From positions 1 through 28,849 of the forward strand of contig JAFWRK010000008.1 of assembly GCA_017519965.1 (NCBI GenBank): 28,849 nucleotides of DNA, written 5' to 3'. A program made the position numbers and the translations under genes. Origin of the DNA: Bacilli bacterium (lineage in GTDB: Bacteria; Bacillota_I; Bacilli_A; RF39; UBA660). Below, one piece after another: positions 7,371 to 15,311 of the stretch (position 1 is its first letter; every line of letters begins with the position of its first letter). The notes beneath the pieces are model-generated. The model ran no database searches, was not told the origin of the DNA, and was given only the letters and a program-made list of their open reading frames with translations.

Positions 7371-8684
7371 ATGAAGAAGATATTATTTTTTATGTTTATA
7401 TTTATATTTATAGTTTTATTTAATTTATTTCTTGTACCTAATAATATGGATGAATTATGGAATTATGGATTTAGTTTAGCAATTAGAATGGGAGAGATTC
7501 CTTATAATGATTTTAATATGGTAGTACCTCCTTTTTATCCTTTACTTATGTCTATCCCATTATTTATTTATAAAAATTATTTAAGCTTTGTATTATTTCA
7601 TAGTTTATTAGTTACTACATCACTTTCTTTTGCTTATAAAATGTATGGAGATAAAACATCATTGTTATTTATTACTTTTATGTTTTTATTAAATTGTATT
7701 TATCCTACATATAATACTTTTTCACTTTTTTTTATAATCATTCTTATATTTTTGGAAAAAAGTGATTTTAAAAATAAAGATTTATTAGTTGGATTATTAG
7801 TTTCCATTCTTTTTTTAACTAAGCAAAGTACTGGAATTGTTTTACTTATTCCATGGTTTATTAAATATAAAGATGTCGATTTAAAGAAAAGATTTATAGG
7901 ATTTTTTATCCCATTATCAATATGTTTATTGTATTTATTAATTAATAATAATTTATATAATTTTATTGATCAATGTTTCTTGGGATTAATAGATTTTAGT
8001 GGTAATTATAAGAGTATTGATTACTTCTGTGTCTTCTTATTCATTCTAATTCTTATATTTAGTATTATTGTAACTATTAAAAAGAAGTTTGATATCACCA
8101 ATCTTTATTTAATAATCAGTTATAGTATATTTATTCCTACTTTTGATTCTTTACACTTTAAATATGTATTTTTCTTATTTGTGTTATTTTTAATTAATAA
8201 TTTTGAATTTAAAAGAATTAATTTTAAACTTGTATTTATATGCTTATTTATAAGTATTATTATTATATCTATTTATAAAAGATATAGTAGTAATATAGGT
8301 GTTTATCCGAATAATTTTGATAATTTTAATACTAAATATTATCCTAGTAATGGAATAGATTATATTAATTCAGTAAATGAATGTATTAAGGATGATTATA
8401 TTATTTTTGATGATACTGCTTATATATATCGAATTATTAATAATCAAAAAGTTTCATATTTAGATTTAACAAATCATGGTAATTTAGGATTTAATAGTAG
8501 TAAAAAGTTTATTAAAGAATTAAAGAAAAATAAAGATAGAAAAATTGTTATAAATGATAATACATATGAAAGAATTAAAGCTTATGATACTCAATTGGAT
8601 AGAGACGTTTATTTATATATAATTAAGCATTATAAAGAGGTTGATAAATGTATGAATTTTTCAATATATGAATTTGATAAATAA
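7371..8684 (+). CDS. GT-C-like polytopic membrane glycosyltransferase, copy 2
   Basis: The 437-residue paralogue of the preceding gene begins 8 bp after it. The first outer loop reads MDELWNYGFSLAIRMGEIPY then NDFNMVVPPFYPL, keeping the acidic residue, W-x-YG, PY-x-DF and the proline pair. About nine to ten helices follow, then a soluble C-terminal region (about 320-437) with NHGNLGFN. The pair most likely arose by tandem duplication and has diverged a good deal. A shared role in glycosylating a surface polymer or protein is inferred; the neighbouring pilin-like protein is one conceivable acceptor. Ends in a strong terminator. Confidence 0.65.
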   Translation: MKKILFFMFIFIFIVLFNLFLVPNNMDELWNYGFSLAIRMGEIPYNDFNMVVPPFYPLLMSIPLFIYKNYLSFVLFHSLLVTTSLSFAYKMYGDKTSLLFITFMFLLNCIYPTYNTFSLFFIIILIFLEKSDFKNKDLLVGLLVSILFLTKQSTGIVLLIPWFIKYKDVDLKKRFIGFFIPLSICLLYLLINNNLYNFIDQCFLGLIDFSGNYKSIDYFCVFLFILILIFSIIVTIKKKFDITNLYLIISYSIFIPTFDSLHFKYVFFLFVLFLINNFEFKRINFKLVFICLFISIIIISIYKRYSSNIGVYPNNFDNFNTKYYPSNGIDYINSVNECIKDDYIIFDDTAYIYRIINNQKVSYLDLTNHGNLGFNSSKKFIKELKKNKDRKIVINDNTYERIKAYDTQLDRDVYLYIIKHYKEVDKCMNFSIYEFDK

Positions 8685-8694
8685 ATTAAAAAAA

Positions 8695-8719
8695 AATAAG
8701 GTAAAATCCTTATTTTTTT
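8695..8719 (+). terminator. Intrinsic terminator fused to the pilin-like gene promoter
   Basis: AATAAGG (8695-8701) pairs with CCTTATT (8708-8714), loop of 6, then T to 8719. Same stem core as the rplS terminator. The T tract runs directly into TGTTATAAT. Confidence 0.88.
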
Positions 8720-8727
8720 GTTATAAT
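8719..8727 (+). promoter_or_regulatory. Extended -10 promoter of the pilin-like gene
   Basis: TGTTATAAT starts on the last T of the terminator; no -35 element is available because the hairpin fills that space. Confidence 0.72.
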
Positions 8728-8754
8728 TAATTTATCGTAGGATAGGTGAATTAT

Positions 8755-10896
8755 ATGAAGAAAAGAAATAGAGGCTTTACATTAGTTGAAGTAATTGTTA
8801 CTATTGTAATTTTGGGTATTACTACAACTATTGCATTACCTATAGTTAGTAATCTACAAAGTCAATTAAATAATAATAAATATAAAGTATATAATGAGTC
8901 TTTAGAATCCAGTGCTAAATTATATACTGATAGTTATGATTATGATATGTTTGGAAGAAAATTACAAGGATGTGTAAAAATATCATATGATGAGTTATCA
9001 AATAAGAAGTTATTAAAAGATATTGAATTAGATAAGAATATATCTTGTAATAATAATGATACATACGTTATTGTTATTAAGACTAATGATACATATACTT
9101 ATCAATCATCATTGAAATGTACTGATGAGAATGGTAATGTTGTATATGAAAAATCAGATGTCCATAATGATTGTCCTGAAACTAATGATGAAAATCATAT
9201 AAGTATTGTACCTAGTCCTGATAGTCAACCAACTCCAGTTAATTCCTTGAATGAAAAAATACGTGTTAATAGTTCTTATGGATTCTGTAGTAATATTTCA
9301 TTTAAATATCAGTGGATTGGTGAAGGAGTAGAAAACACCGATGCTACTTTATATGAATTTAAAAATGCAGAGAGTACAATTATTAATTCTACTCATATAG
9401 ATACTAAGTCAATTAAAATTCCTAATAAGTCAGGTACTTATACATTAAAAATAGTTCCTGAACATGTTTGCGATGCTCAATCTAATAATTTTTATACTTC
9501 TAATTATTATGAACCTGATAAAAAATTTATTTTTGATTTTGTTCCTCCAACAATAAGTGTGAATTCTGATATTAATAAGAGTACAAATAATGTTACTTTG
9601 AGTTTAACAGATAATATGGGTGTTTCAAAATATGCTTTTGTTACTGATGATGAACCATCTAACTCTGATTGGAAAAATATAGATAGTTGTTCTGATAAGA
9701 AAAATTGTAGTATGACTATATCTGTTCCTGAAGGAAATTATAATTTTTTTGTAAAAGATCAAGCTGGAAATAAAGCTAATGTAACTAAGGAGATTAAGAT
9801 AGATCGTCCAACAGCTCCTGTTATAACTGGTGGAGCAGATGGATGGTATTCTACAAATAGAATCATTTGGGTAAGTACTAAATCAACAACAATAGGAAAA
9901 ATCAAAAAATATCAGTATTGTGTTTCTACTACAAAGAGTACAGGATCTTGCTCTTGGACCGATTTATATAATAATACTGATGGTGTATCAAATAATGGAT
10001 TAGATGTAGCATATTATCATTCAAATAATATCGATTTAATAAATGCATTTGGAGGTAGTGTTCCTTCTTTAAATACTCATTATACTCAATATGGAAATCG
10101 TGAAGGAAGAGCTATTAGTGATCCTAACGCTGATGATCCTGATAATAGATGGATTAGAGATAGTCAAAGTTTCTCATATGAAGGTGACAGATATGTATAC
10201 TTTAGAGCTGTAACTGAAGGGGGATTGGTTAGTGCTGCTTCTAATCCTCAACATCTAAAGATAGATAAATCTAAACCTAAAGTATCAACATTTAATGTAG
10301 CAAGTACTCGTAGCTTTAATAGTAGGTATGTTACAGTCACTGTTGCTGGAACTGATACTGGTGGAAGTGGTATTAATAAAGTATGTTATTCATTAACAAA
10401 TAATATAAATAATTGTAATTGGAAAGGTACTACTAGTTCTGGTAGTTTCTCAGTTACTTTCTCTGCTGGGGAAGGCTCTGGTACTAATTATACTGTTTAT
10501 GCTTTTGTAAGTGATAATGCTGGTAATAATTCAACATCCTCATCTAAAGGTTATAGACTTTATTCTAATTGTACAAATAAAAAATTAAATTGTAATTATG
10601 GTTGGGATGATGGTAGTAGACCTTGTACAGTTGGCCATGGAAATGGTTGGGGTAAAAAAGGTAGATATTGTTATTATTTCGATGTATATACAGGTGCTAG
10701 ATGTAATTCAGAACTTAGAACTTGTCCATGCGACAGTTGGTGTGATAGAGATGGAATGACTAATATTCCTTTTGATCCGGCTCATCAACCTCAATATAAT
10801 AAATATTGGCAAGGATATGGAGGATCTTGTGTTAGACCATTCTGTGGTAGTGTATTATGCGAAAATGATGCTTGTAGACCAGCAAATGCTTATTAG
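8755..10896 (+). CDS. Giant type IV pilin-like surface protein with Ig-like modules and Cys-rich C-terminus
   Basis: The 713-residue protein starts MKKRNRGFTLVEVIVTIVIL, a textbook prepilin signal: basic leader, cleavage after Gly7, Phe at +1, Glu at +5, then a long hydrophobic helix. Type IV pilins are usually 100-200 residues; this one continues with a Pro/Ser linker (about 150-165) and beta-rich modules at about 170-265, 265-350, 350-505 and 508-600, two of which end in the Ig-like D-x-AGN motif (DQAGN, DNAGN). The last 105 residues hold 12 Cys (606-707) together with many Gly, Trp and Tyr. A large fibre-tip or minor-pilin adhesin is the likeliest role; ligand unknown. I start at the ATG at 8755, behind GGATAGGTGA. 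No prepilin peptidase or pilus motor is in the window. Forms a two-gene operon with the next gene. Confidence 0.75.
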   Translation: MKKRNRGFTLVEVIVTIVILGITTTIALPIVSNLQSQLNNNKYKVYNESLESSAKLYTDSYDYDMFGRKLQGCVKISYDELSNKKLLKDIELDKNISCNNNDTYVIVIKTNDTYTYQSSLKCTDENGNVVYEKSDVHNDCPETNDENHISIVPSPDSQPTPVNSLNEKIRVNSSYGFCSNISFKYQWIGEGVENTDATLYEFKNAESTIINSTHIDTKSIKIPNKSGTYTLKIVPEHVCDAQSNNFYTSNYYEPDKKFIFDFVPPTISVNSDINKSTNNVTLSLTDNMGVSKYAFVTDDEPSNSDWKNIDSCSDKKNCSMTISVPEGNYNFFVKDQAGNKANVTKEIKIDRPTAPVITGGADGWYSTNRIIWVSTKSTTIGKIKKYQYCVSTTKSTGSCSWTDLYNNTDGVSNNGLDVAYYHSNNIDLINAFGGSVPSLNTHYTQYGNREGRAISDPNADDPDNRWIRDSQSFSYEGDRYVYFRAVTEGGLVSAASNPQHLKIDKSKPKVSTFNVASTRSFNSRYVTVTVAGTDTGGSGINKVCYSLTNNINNCNWKGTTSSGSFSVTFSAGEGSGTNYTVYAFVSDNAGNNSTSSSKGYRLYSNCTNKKLNCNYGWDDGSRPCTVGHGNGWGKKGRYCYYFDVYTGARCNSELRTCPCDSWCDRDGMTNIPFDPAHQPQYNKYWQGYGGSCVRPFCGSVLCENDACRPANAY

Positions 10897-10908
10897 AGGA
10901 GGATATAT

Positions 10909-11766
10909 ATGAAAAAGAAAAATATTATGATATTTCCTATTATTCTTTTAATAGTATTATTAATTACTTTAATTCTTTATATGGTATTCTTTTCTAAAAG
11001 TAATAATAAGCCTAGAGATGTTAAAACAATAGAAGAAGTTGACTTTTTATCATCAACTAAAGTTGCTTCTTCTACTCAACTTATTAAAGGAGTTAAAATA
11101 AATGTTGGAGTAGAAGATAATAATTCTACTGCAGAAGATACTGAAAATAATGATAGTAAAGAATCTCCATTTTATGTTGTTGGTAATGATGAAGTAAATA
11201 TTACTTTATTACCTGTGGATAACTTAGAAAAATCTACTTGGAGTGATACTAATAATTTAAGTGGTCCAGTTAATGCATTGAAGAAACTTAATGAATTAAC
11301 TTCTTCATGGACAAACTTACAAGTAATTGATTCTTTCTTTTATAATGATTATGGTATGGAAAGATTATTAAATACAAATCAAGAATATGATCCTTCTAAA
11401 GAGGATTTAAGTTATTATAATTCTCCTGGAGGTTATGAAAATATTAGTATTAATCAAGGAGTTTGTACTTTGTCTTCTATAGGTACTGAAGGTAGTACAA
11501 TTAATACTATTGGAGAAAACTTCAAAGTTAGATTGGCTACTTTGGAAGAAGTTAAAAAAATGAAACTATCTAGTTGGTTAATTGAAGGATTAAAAGATGG
11601 AGAAGGTTATTGGTTACTAACATCTTCTACTACTGGTAAAGATCATAGTGCTAATGCTTATGCTGTGTTTAATGAATCAGGTAAAGCTGTTATTAAATCA
11701 GTAAGTGTTAAAACAGAATTATATTTAAGACCTGTAATAGTAGTTTCAAAAGAATCATTATCATAA
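10909..11766 (+). CDS. Membrane-anchored extracellular protein with DUF6273-like C-terminal domain
   Basis: The 285-residue protein has an N-terminal membrane helix (about 7-29) with no pilin or Sec cleavage motif, so it is probably anchored with its bulk outside. After an acidic linker (about 70-90) comes a C-terminal domain with FKVRLATLEEVKKM, GYWLLTSST and LYLRPVIVVSKESL. This order (R-L-x-T-x-E-E, YWL-x-[TS]-S, then [GY]-x-RPVI) resembles the DUF6273/C-type-lectin-like modules common in surface proteins of gut Bacillota; the assignment is from memory. It begins 12 bp after the pilin-like gene with AGAGGAGGA and is followed by a terminator, so the two are almost certainly co-expressed. 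It may be a membrane partner of the fibre. Confidence 0.6.
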   Translation: MKKKNIMIFPIILLIVLLITLILYMVFFSKSNNKPRDVKTIEEVDFLSSTKVASSTQLIKGVKINVGVEDNNSTAEDTENNDSKESPFYVVGNDEVNITLLPVDNLEKSTWSDTNNLSGPVNALKKLNELTSSWTNLQVIDSFFYNDYGMERLLNTNQEYDPSKEDLSYYNSPGGYENISINQGVCTLSSIGTEGSTINTIGENFKVRLATLEEVKKMKLSSWLIEGLKDGEGYWLLTSSTTGKDHSANAYAVFNESGKAVIKSVSVKTELYLRPVIVVSKESLS

Positions 11767-11789
11767 AAGACTTTATTAAGTCTTTTTTT
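11765..11789 (+). terminator. Intrinsic terminator fused to the sirtuin promoter
   Basis: AAAAGACTT (11765-11773) pairs perfectly with AAGTCTTTT (11778-11786), loop TATT, T tract to 11789. The stop codon of the preceding gene touches the stem. Confidence 0.9.
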
Positions 11790-11797
11790 GTTATAAT
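11789..11797 (+). promoter_or_regulatory. Extended -10 promoter of the sirtuin gene
   Basis: TGTTATAAT shares its first T with the terminator tract. The ribosome binding site GAGGTG follows within about 8 bp, so the mRNA leader should be only about 10-15 bases. Confidence 0.75.
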
Positions 11798-11814
11798 TAT
11801 TATGAGGTGTTATT

Positions 11815-12531
11815 ATGAGTGATATTGAAAAATTACAAGATATGATTAATAGTTCTAAAAGAATAGTTTTCTTCGGAGGAGCAGGCGTTTCTACTGATAG
11901 TGGAATAAAAGATTTCAGAAGTAGTGATGGTTTATATAATATGAAATATAAGTATCCTGTTGAAATGATGTTGAGTAATAATATGTTTTATCAAGATACT
12001 AATTCTTTTTATGAATTTTATAAAGATAATTTCAATTGTTTAAATGTAGAACCGAATATTACTCATAAATACTTAAAAAAGTTAGAGGATCAAAATAAAT
12101 TATTAGGTATTGTTACTCAAAACATAGATGGCTTACATTCTAAAGCTGGTAGTAAAAATGTTTATGAAGTACATGGTACTATCTTAAAAAATCATTGTTT
12201 AAATTGTAATAAACTTTATGATGCAAAATATGTGTTTGATTCTGAAGGTATTCCAAAATGCTCTTGTGGAGGAATAATTAAGCCTGATGTCGTTTTATAT
12301 GGAGAGATGTTACCTGAAGATGCTTTTTCTAATTCTTGTAGAATTATTAGAGAAGCTGATATGTTAATAGTGGCTGGTACTTCTTTAACTGTTCAACCAG
12401 CTTGTGGAATGATAGATTTATTTAAAGGTAAATATCTTGTAATTATTAATAAAACTCCTACTCCTTATGATAGATTTGCTGATTTAGTTTTACATGATAA
12501 CTTATCTAAAATATTTACTAAATTAAAATGA
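11815..12531 (+). CDS. cobB: Sir2-family NAD-dependent protein deacylase
   Basis: The 238-residue sirtuin removes acyl groups from protein lysines, consuming NAD and giving nicotinamide and O-acyl-ADP-ribose. Visible are the NAD-binding GAGVSTDSGIKDFRS (residues 22-36; Lys replaces the usual Pro of GIPDFR), TQNIDGLH (101-108), the catalytic His120 in VYEVHGT, a zinc site Cys128, Cys131, Cys149 and Cys151 (C-x2-C...C-x-C), and VLYGEMLP. Length and order fit bacterial class U/M sirtuins. Standing alone behind a fused terminator-promoter, it is likely a single-gene unit with a very short leader. The preferred acyl group cannot be told. Confidence 0.92.
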   Translation: MSDIEKLQDMINSSKRIVFFGGAGVSTDSGIKDFRSSDGLYNMKYKYPVEMMLSNNMFYQDTNSFYEFYKDNFNCLNVEPNITHKYLKKLEDQNKLLGIVTQNIDGLHSKAGSKNVYEVHGTILKNHCLNCNKLYDAKYVFDSEGIPKCSCGGIIKPDVVLYGEMLPEDAFSNSCRIIREADMLIVAGTSLTVQPACGMIDLFKGKYLVIINKTPTPYDRFADLVLHDNLSKIFTKLK

Positions 12532-12557
12532 TTTTGTCTATTTTTGTATTTTTATTT

Positions 12558-12585
12558 AAGTAGATTTATTTATCTACTTTTTTTT
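12558..12585 (+). terminator. Intrinsic terminator of the sirtuin gene
   Basis: AAGTAGAT (12558-12565) pairs with ATCTACTT (12572-12579), loop of 6, followed by T to 12585. Confidence 0.85.
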
Positions 12586-12597
12586 ATTTCATTTAAA

Positions 12598-12606
12598 TGA
12601 TAAAAT
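12598..12606 (+). promoter_or_regulatory. Extended -10 promoter of the zinc-ribbon gene
   Basis: TGATAAAAT, one mismatch to TGnTATAAT, 13 bp after the terminator and 5 bp before the GTTGGTGATG ribosome binding site. Confidence 0.55.
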
Positions 12607-12621
12607 AAAGTTGGTGATGAT

Positions 12622-14001
12622 ATGATTAAATGTCCTAATTGTACGGGTGAATTAGAATTTAAGCCTACAGATAAAGAGGTTGTTTGTAAGTATTGTGGTT
12701 CTAAATTTGATCCTAAAGAGTTTAATGAAAAGGTTACTATGTCTAAAGAAAATGAAGCTGTAGCTACATATTCTGGTAAGACATATTCTTGTAGTCAATG
12801 TGGAGCGGAATTAATGACTTTTGATGAAACTGCTATAACATTCTGTAGTTATTGTGGTTCACAAGCAATGATAGAATCCAAAATGATGAAACAGAATAAT
12901 CCTGATTTTATTATTCCTTTTGCAAAGAGTAGAGAAGAGTGTATAGCTGCTTATAAAAAAGTAGTTTCAAAATCTCTTTTTACTCCAAATTATATGAAAT
13001 CTGATGTTGTTTTAGAAAAATTTAGGGGAATTTATCTACCTTATTGTGTTTATAAATTAGAGAATCATGGAAATATTACTAATAAAGGTAGTAAGTATTC
13101 TCATAGAGTTGGTGATTATCAATACTATAATGATTACTCAATTTCTTGTGATGTAGATGCTTCATATGAAGGTATATCTTTTGATTTAATATCTAAGTTT
13201 TATGATAAGTTTAGTACTTCTATTCCTTTTGATTATCATAAAAAGGAAGAGTTTAATCCTAATTATTTAATTGGTTATTATGCTGATACAATTGATGTTG
13301 ATAGTAGAGTATATGAGAGGGATGCAAGAAGTGTTGCTCAAAGAGATGCTTCTAATAGATTATCTAGGATAAGAGAGTTTTCTAGATATGGATGCAGTAG
13401 TCCTAGTGTTAGTTTAGATGTTACTGATAAAAAGGTTGGAATGTTTCCTGTTTATTTCTTAGCTATTAGAAATAAGGATAATAAGACTATTAATTATGCT
13501 GTTGTAAATGGTCAAACTGGTAAAGTTGCAGCTGATTTACCTATATCATTTTTTAAATATATAATCGGTTCTTTACTTCTTAGTGTTGTATTATTCTTTG
13601 TACTTGATACTATGTTTGTTATTTTACCTAAAGCTGTTTGTGTAATTAGTGTTATATGTGCAGTTTTAAGTTTGATTCTTTCTATTGTTCAAGCTAATGG
13701 ATTAAGTAATAGAGTAAATCATACTGATGATGTGGGATTTATGTCTATTGAAGCAAATCAGAATGCTAAAAAGAGTAAAGTTGGAATATTTAGATATCTA
13801 TATAAAGAAATTATTGCTATTATAATTCCTGTTGTAGCTTTGATTTGCAACTTTGTATATGATGGCTATTATTATGGAGCTTCTTTTATAGCTTTAGGAT
13901 TGGTAATTCTTTCATTTAGAGATTTAGTTAAAGAACATAATATTTTGGTATCTAACAAATTACCTCAATTAGAAAAACGTGGAGGTGATGAGCATGAATA
14001 A
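12622..14001 (+). CDS. Membrane protein with two N-terminal zinc ribbons
   Basis: The 459-residue protein opens with two zinc ribbons of identical spacing: Cys4, Cys7, Cys22, Cys25 and Cys57, Cys60, Cys75, Cys78 (C-x2-C-x14-C-x2-C). A soluble middle region (about 95-300) follows, with FIIPFAKSREECIAAYKKVV and FRGIYLPYCVYKLE. The C-terminal part has four to five membrane helices (about 310-345 and 395-435). The 3' end overlaps the TPM-domain gene by 8 bases, so the pair is translationally coupled. Zinc-ribbon membrane proteins next to TPM-domain genes occur in other Bacillota; function is unknown. The ribbons could be protein- or nucleic-acid-binding, or sense zinc or redox state; none of this can be settled here. 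Confidence 0.65.
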   Translation: MIKCPNCTGELEFKPTDKEVVCKYCGSKFDPKEFNEKVTMSKENEAVATYSGKTYSCSQCGAELMTFDETAITFCSYCGSQAMIESKMMKQNNPDFIIPFAKSREECIAAYKKVVSKSLFTPNYMKSDVVLEKFRGIYLPYCVYKLENHGNITNKGSKYSHRVGDYQYYNDYSISCDVDASYEGISFDLISKFYDKFSTSIPFDYHKKEEFNPNYLIGYYADTIDVDSRVYERDARSVAQRDASNRLSRIREFSRYGCSSPSVSLDVTDKKVGMFPVYFLAIRNKDNKTINYAVVNGQTGKVAADLPISFFKYIIGSLLLSVVLFFVLDTMFVILPKAVCVISVICAVLSLILSIVQANGLSNRVNHTDDVGFMSIEANQNAKKSKVGIFRYLYKEIIAIIIPVVALICNFVYDGYYYGASFIALGLVILSFRDLVKEHNILVSNKLPQLEKRGGDEHE

Positions 14002-14836
14002 AAAGAAACTATTACTTATTATATTATGTATATGTACATTTATATTTGCATTTAATGTTTATGCAGAAGAAGATATTTTTGATTCTGCTGCTGATGGCAG
14101 TGAAATTATAGAACCTTCAATTCAAGATAATGTTGATGTAGAGCCTACTGAAGAAGTAGTTGGTCAATATAAAATAGTTATTGAAGATGATGCTGATATT
14201 TTAACAGATGATGAAGAAAAACAATTACTTAAAGATATGAGACCATTATCTGAATATGGTAATATTGCTTTTAAGAGTATTAGTAGTAATGATACTTCTA
14301 CTGATAATTTTGCTAGAAACTATTATCATAATATATTTGGACATGGTGTCTCTAATGGATCATTATTCTTAGTTGATATGGATAATAGAGAAATATATAT
14401 CTTTAGTGATGGTAATAATTATAAGATTATTAATAATAGTAAAGCTTATTTAATTACTGATAATATTTATAAGATGGCTTCAGCTGGAGATTACTATGGA
14501 TGTGCTAGTGAAGCTTATAGTGAAATGTACACATTACTTGCTGGTGGTAAGATTATGGAGCCAATGAGACATATTAGTAATGGAGTATTGGCTATAGTTA
14601 TTTCATTCTTTACTACATTTATTATAGTTTTATCTAGTTCTCGTGTTAAGAAAGCTAATAATTCTGAAATAATTAAGAATTGTGATGTAGCATTTAATGC
14701 AACAAATATTGTTGGTACTAAAACAGGTACTCATAGAGTTTATTCCCCTGTTTCTGAATCCTCTGGTGGTTCTTCCGGCGGTGGAGGCGGCGGAGGAGGA
14801 GGCTCTTCTGGCGGTGGTGGAGGCCATAGCTTCTAA
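13994..14836 (+). CDS. TPM-domain (YgcG-like) secreted/membrane protein with poly-Gly tail
   Basis: The 280-residue protein has a signal peptide (residues 1-24, likely cut after VYA), a TPM domain (about 52-180: DDADILTDDEEKQLLKDM, then VDMDNREIYIFSDG), one membrane helix (about 195-215) and a tail of Gly and Ser ending GGGGGHSF. TPM domains occur in YgcG, Psb32 and Rcf2-type proteins linked to membrane protein turnover and photosystem repair; in bacteria the activity is unclear. Gly-rich tails ending in aromatic residues are common in YgcG homologues. I chose the ATG at 13994 behind GGAGGTGA (13981-13988). The tail (about 14757-14825) uses GGC and GGT codons and is by far the most GC-rich stretch here. 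Confidence 0.82.
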   Translation: MNKKKLLLIILCICTFIFAFNVYAEEDIFDSAADGSEIIEPSIQDNVDVEPTEEVVGQYKIVIEDDADILTDDEEKQLLKDMRPLSEYGNIAFKSISSNDTSTDNFARNYYHNIFGHGVSNGSLFLVDMDNREIYIFSDGNNYKIINNSKAYLITDNIYKMASAGDYYGCASEAYSEMYTLLAGGKIMEPMRHISNGVLAIVISFFTTFIIVLSSSRVKKANNSEIIKNCDVAFNATNIVGTKTGTHRVYSPVSESSGGSSGGGGGGGGGSSGGGGGHSF

Positions 14837-14861
14837 AAGTAGATTAATTCTACTTTTTTTT
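14835..14861 (+). terminator. Intrinsic terminator of the TPM operon
   Basis: AAAAGTAGA (14835-14843) pairs with TCTACTTTT (14849-14857), loop of 5, T to 14861. The stop codon overlaps the stem. Confidence 0.88.
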
Positions 14862-14871
14862 ATTATATTTA

Positions 14872-14880
14872 TGTTATAAT
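14872..14880 (+). promoter_or_regulatory. Extended -10 promoter of the 14915 gene
   Basis: TGTTATAAT, perfect match, 11 bp after the terminator T tract; no -35 visible. Confidence 0.7.
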
Positions 14881-14914
14881 AATTTTGTTTAATAAATTAT
14901 AAAGGTTGGATAAG

Positions 14915-15310
14915 ATGAATAAGAAGTTTTTATTATATATTGTTGGTATACTTATTTTCATGACTGGTATCTTTATGTGTTCTTGTTTATATGTAAATGA
15001 TATTGTACATAATAATTCAATTAAATCTAATTTTATTGCAGTGTTTAAAGGGAGCACTAATAATACTATTAATTCTACTTATATTTATAAGAATACTACT
15101 GGATATAAATATATAAATACTGTGATGGCTATTAATAGTTTTAGTAGTACTTATAATAGAGAAATTGTTGTTAATAAAGGTGAAGTTAAATTAAAAGAAG
15201 AAATTCTTGAGATTATAGATATGTATAATTCTTCTGATTATGTTGTTATTAAAAAAGATGGTAAAATTATGTCTATTGAAGAATTTTCTAAGAAATTAAT
15301 TAAGGATTGA
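14915..15310 (+). CDS. Small unknown membrane-anchored protein
   Basis: The 131-residue protein has one N-terminal membrane helix (about residues 5-27, containing MCSC) and an outer region rich in Asn, Ser, Thr and Tyr, ending in a charged helix with KKDGKIMSIEEFSKKLIKD. I recognise no family. Cys at about 23 and 25 follow a hydrophobic stretch but there is no clear lipobox. I start at the ATG at 14915 because AAAGGTTGGA precedes it at good spacing; an in-frame TTG at 14906 lies within that site. The acyltransferase gene starts 1 bp after the stop, so the two form an operon and may act together. Confidence 0.65.
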   Translation: MNKKFLLYIVGILIFMTGIFMCSCLYVNDIVHNNSIKSNFIAVFKGSTNNTINSTYIYKNTTGYKYINTVMAINSFSSTYNREIVVNKGEVKLKEEILEIIDMYNSSDYVVIKKDGKIMSIEEFSKKLIKD

Positions 15311-15311
15311 T

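Noticed and set aside
14630..14827. Minus-strand Ala/Ser/Thr-rich open frame opposite the TPM tail
   Set aside because: It is the reverse reading of the Gly codon run; no start signal and no family.
1104..15310. Possible use of TGA as Trp (Mollicutes code)
   Set aside because: TGA ends genes at 1105-1107, 12529-12531 and 15308-15310 in sensible places, and Trp is TGG throughout.
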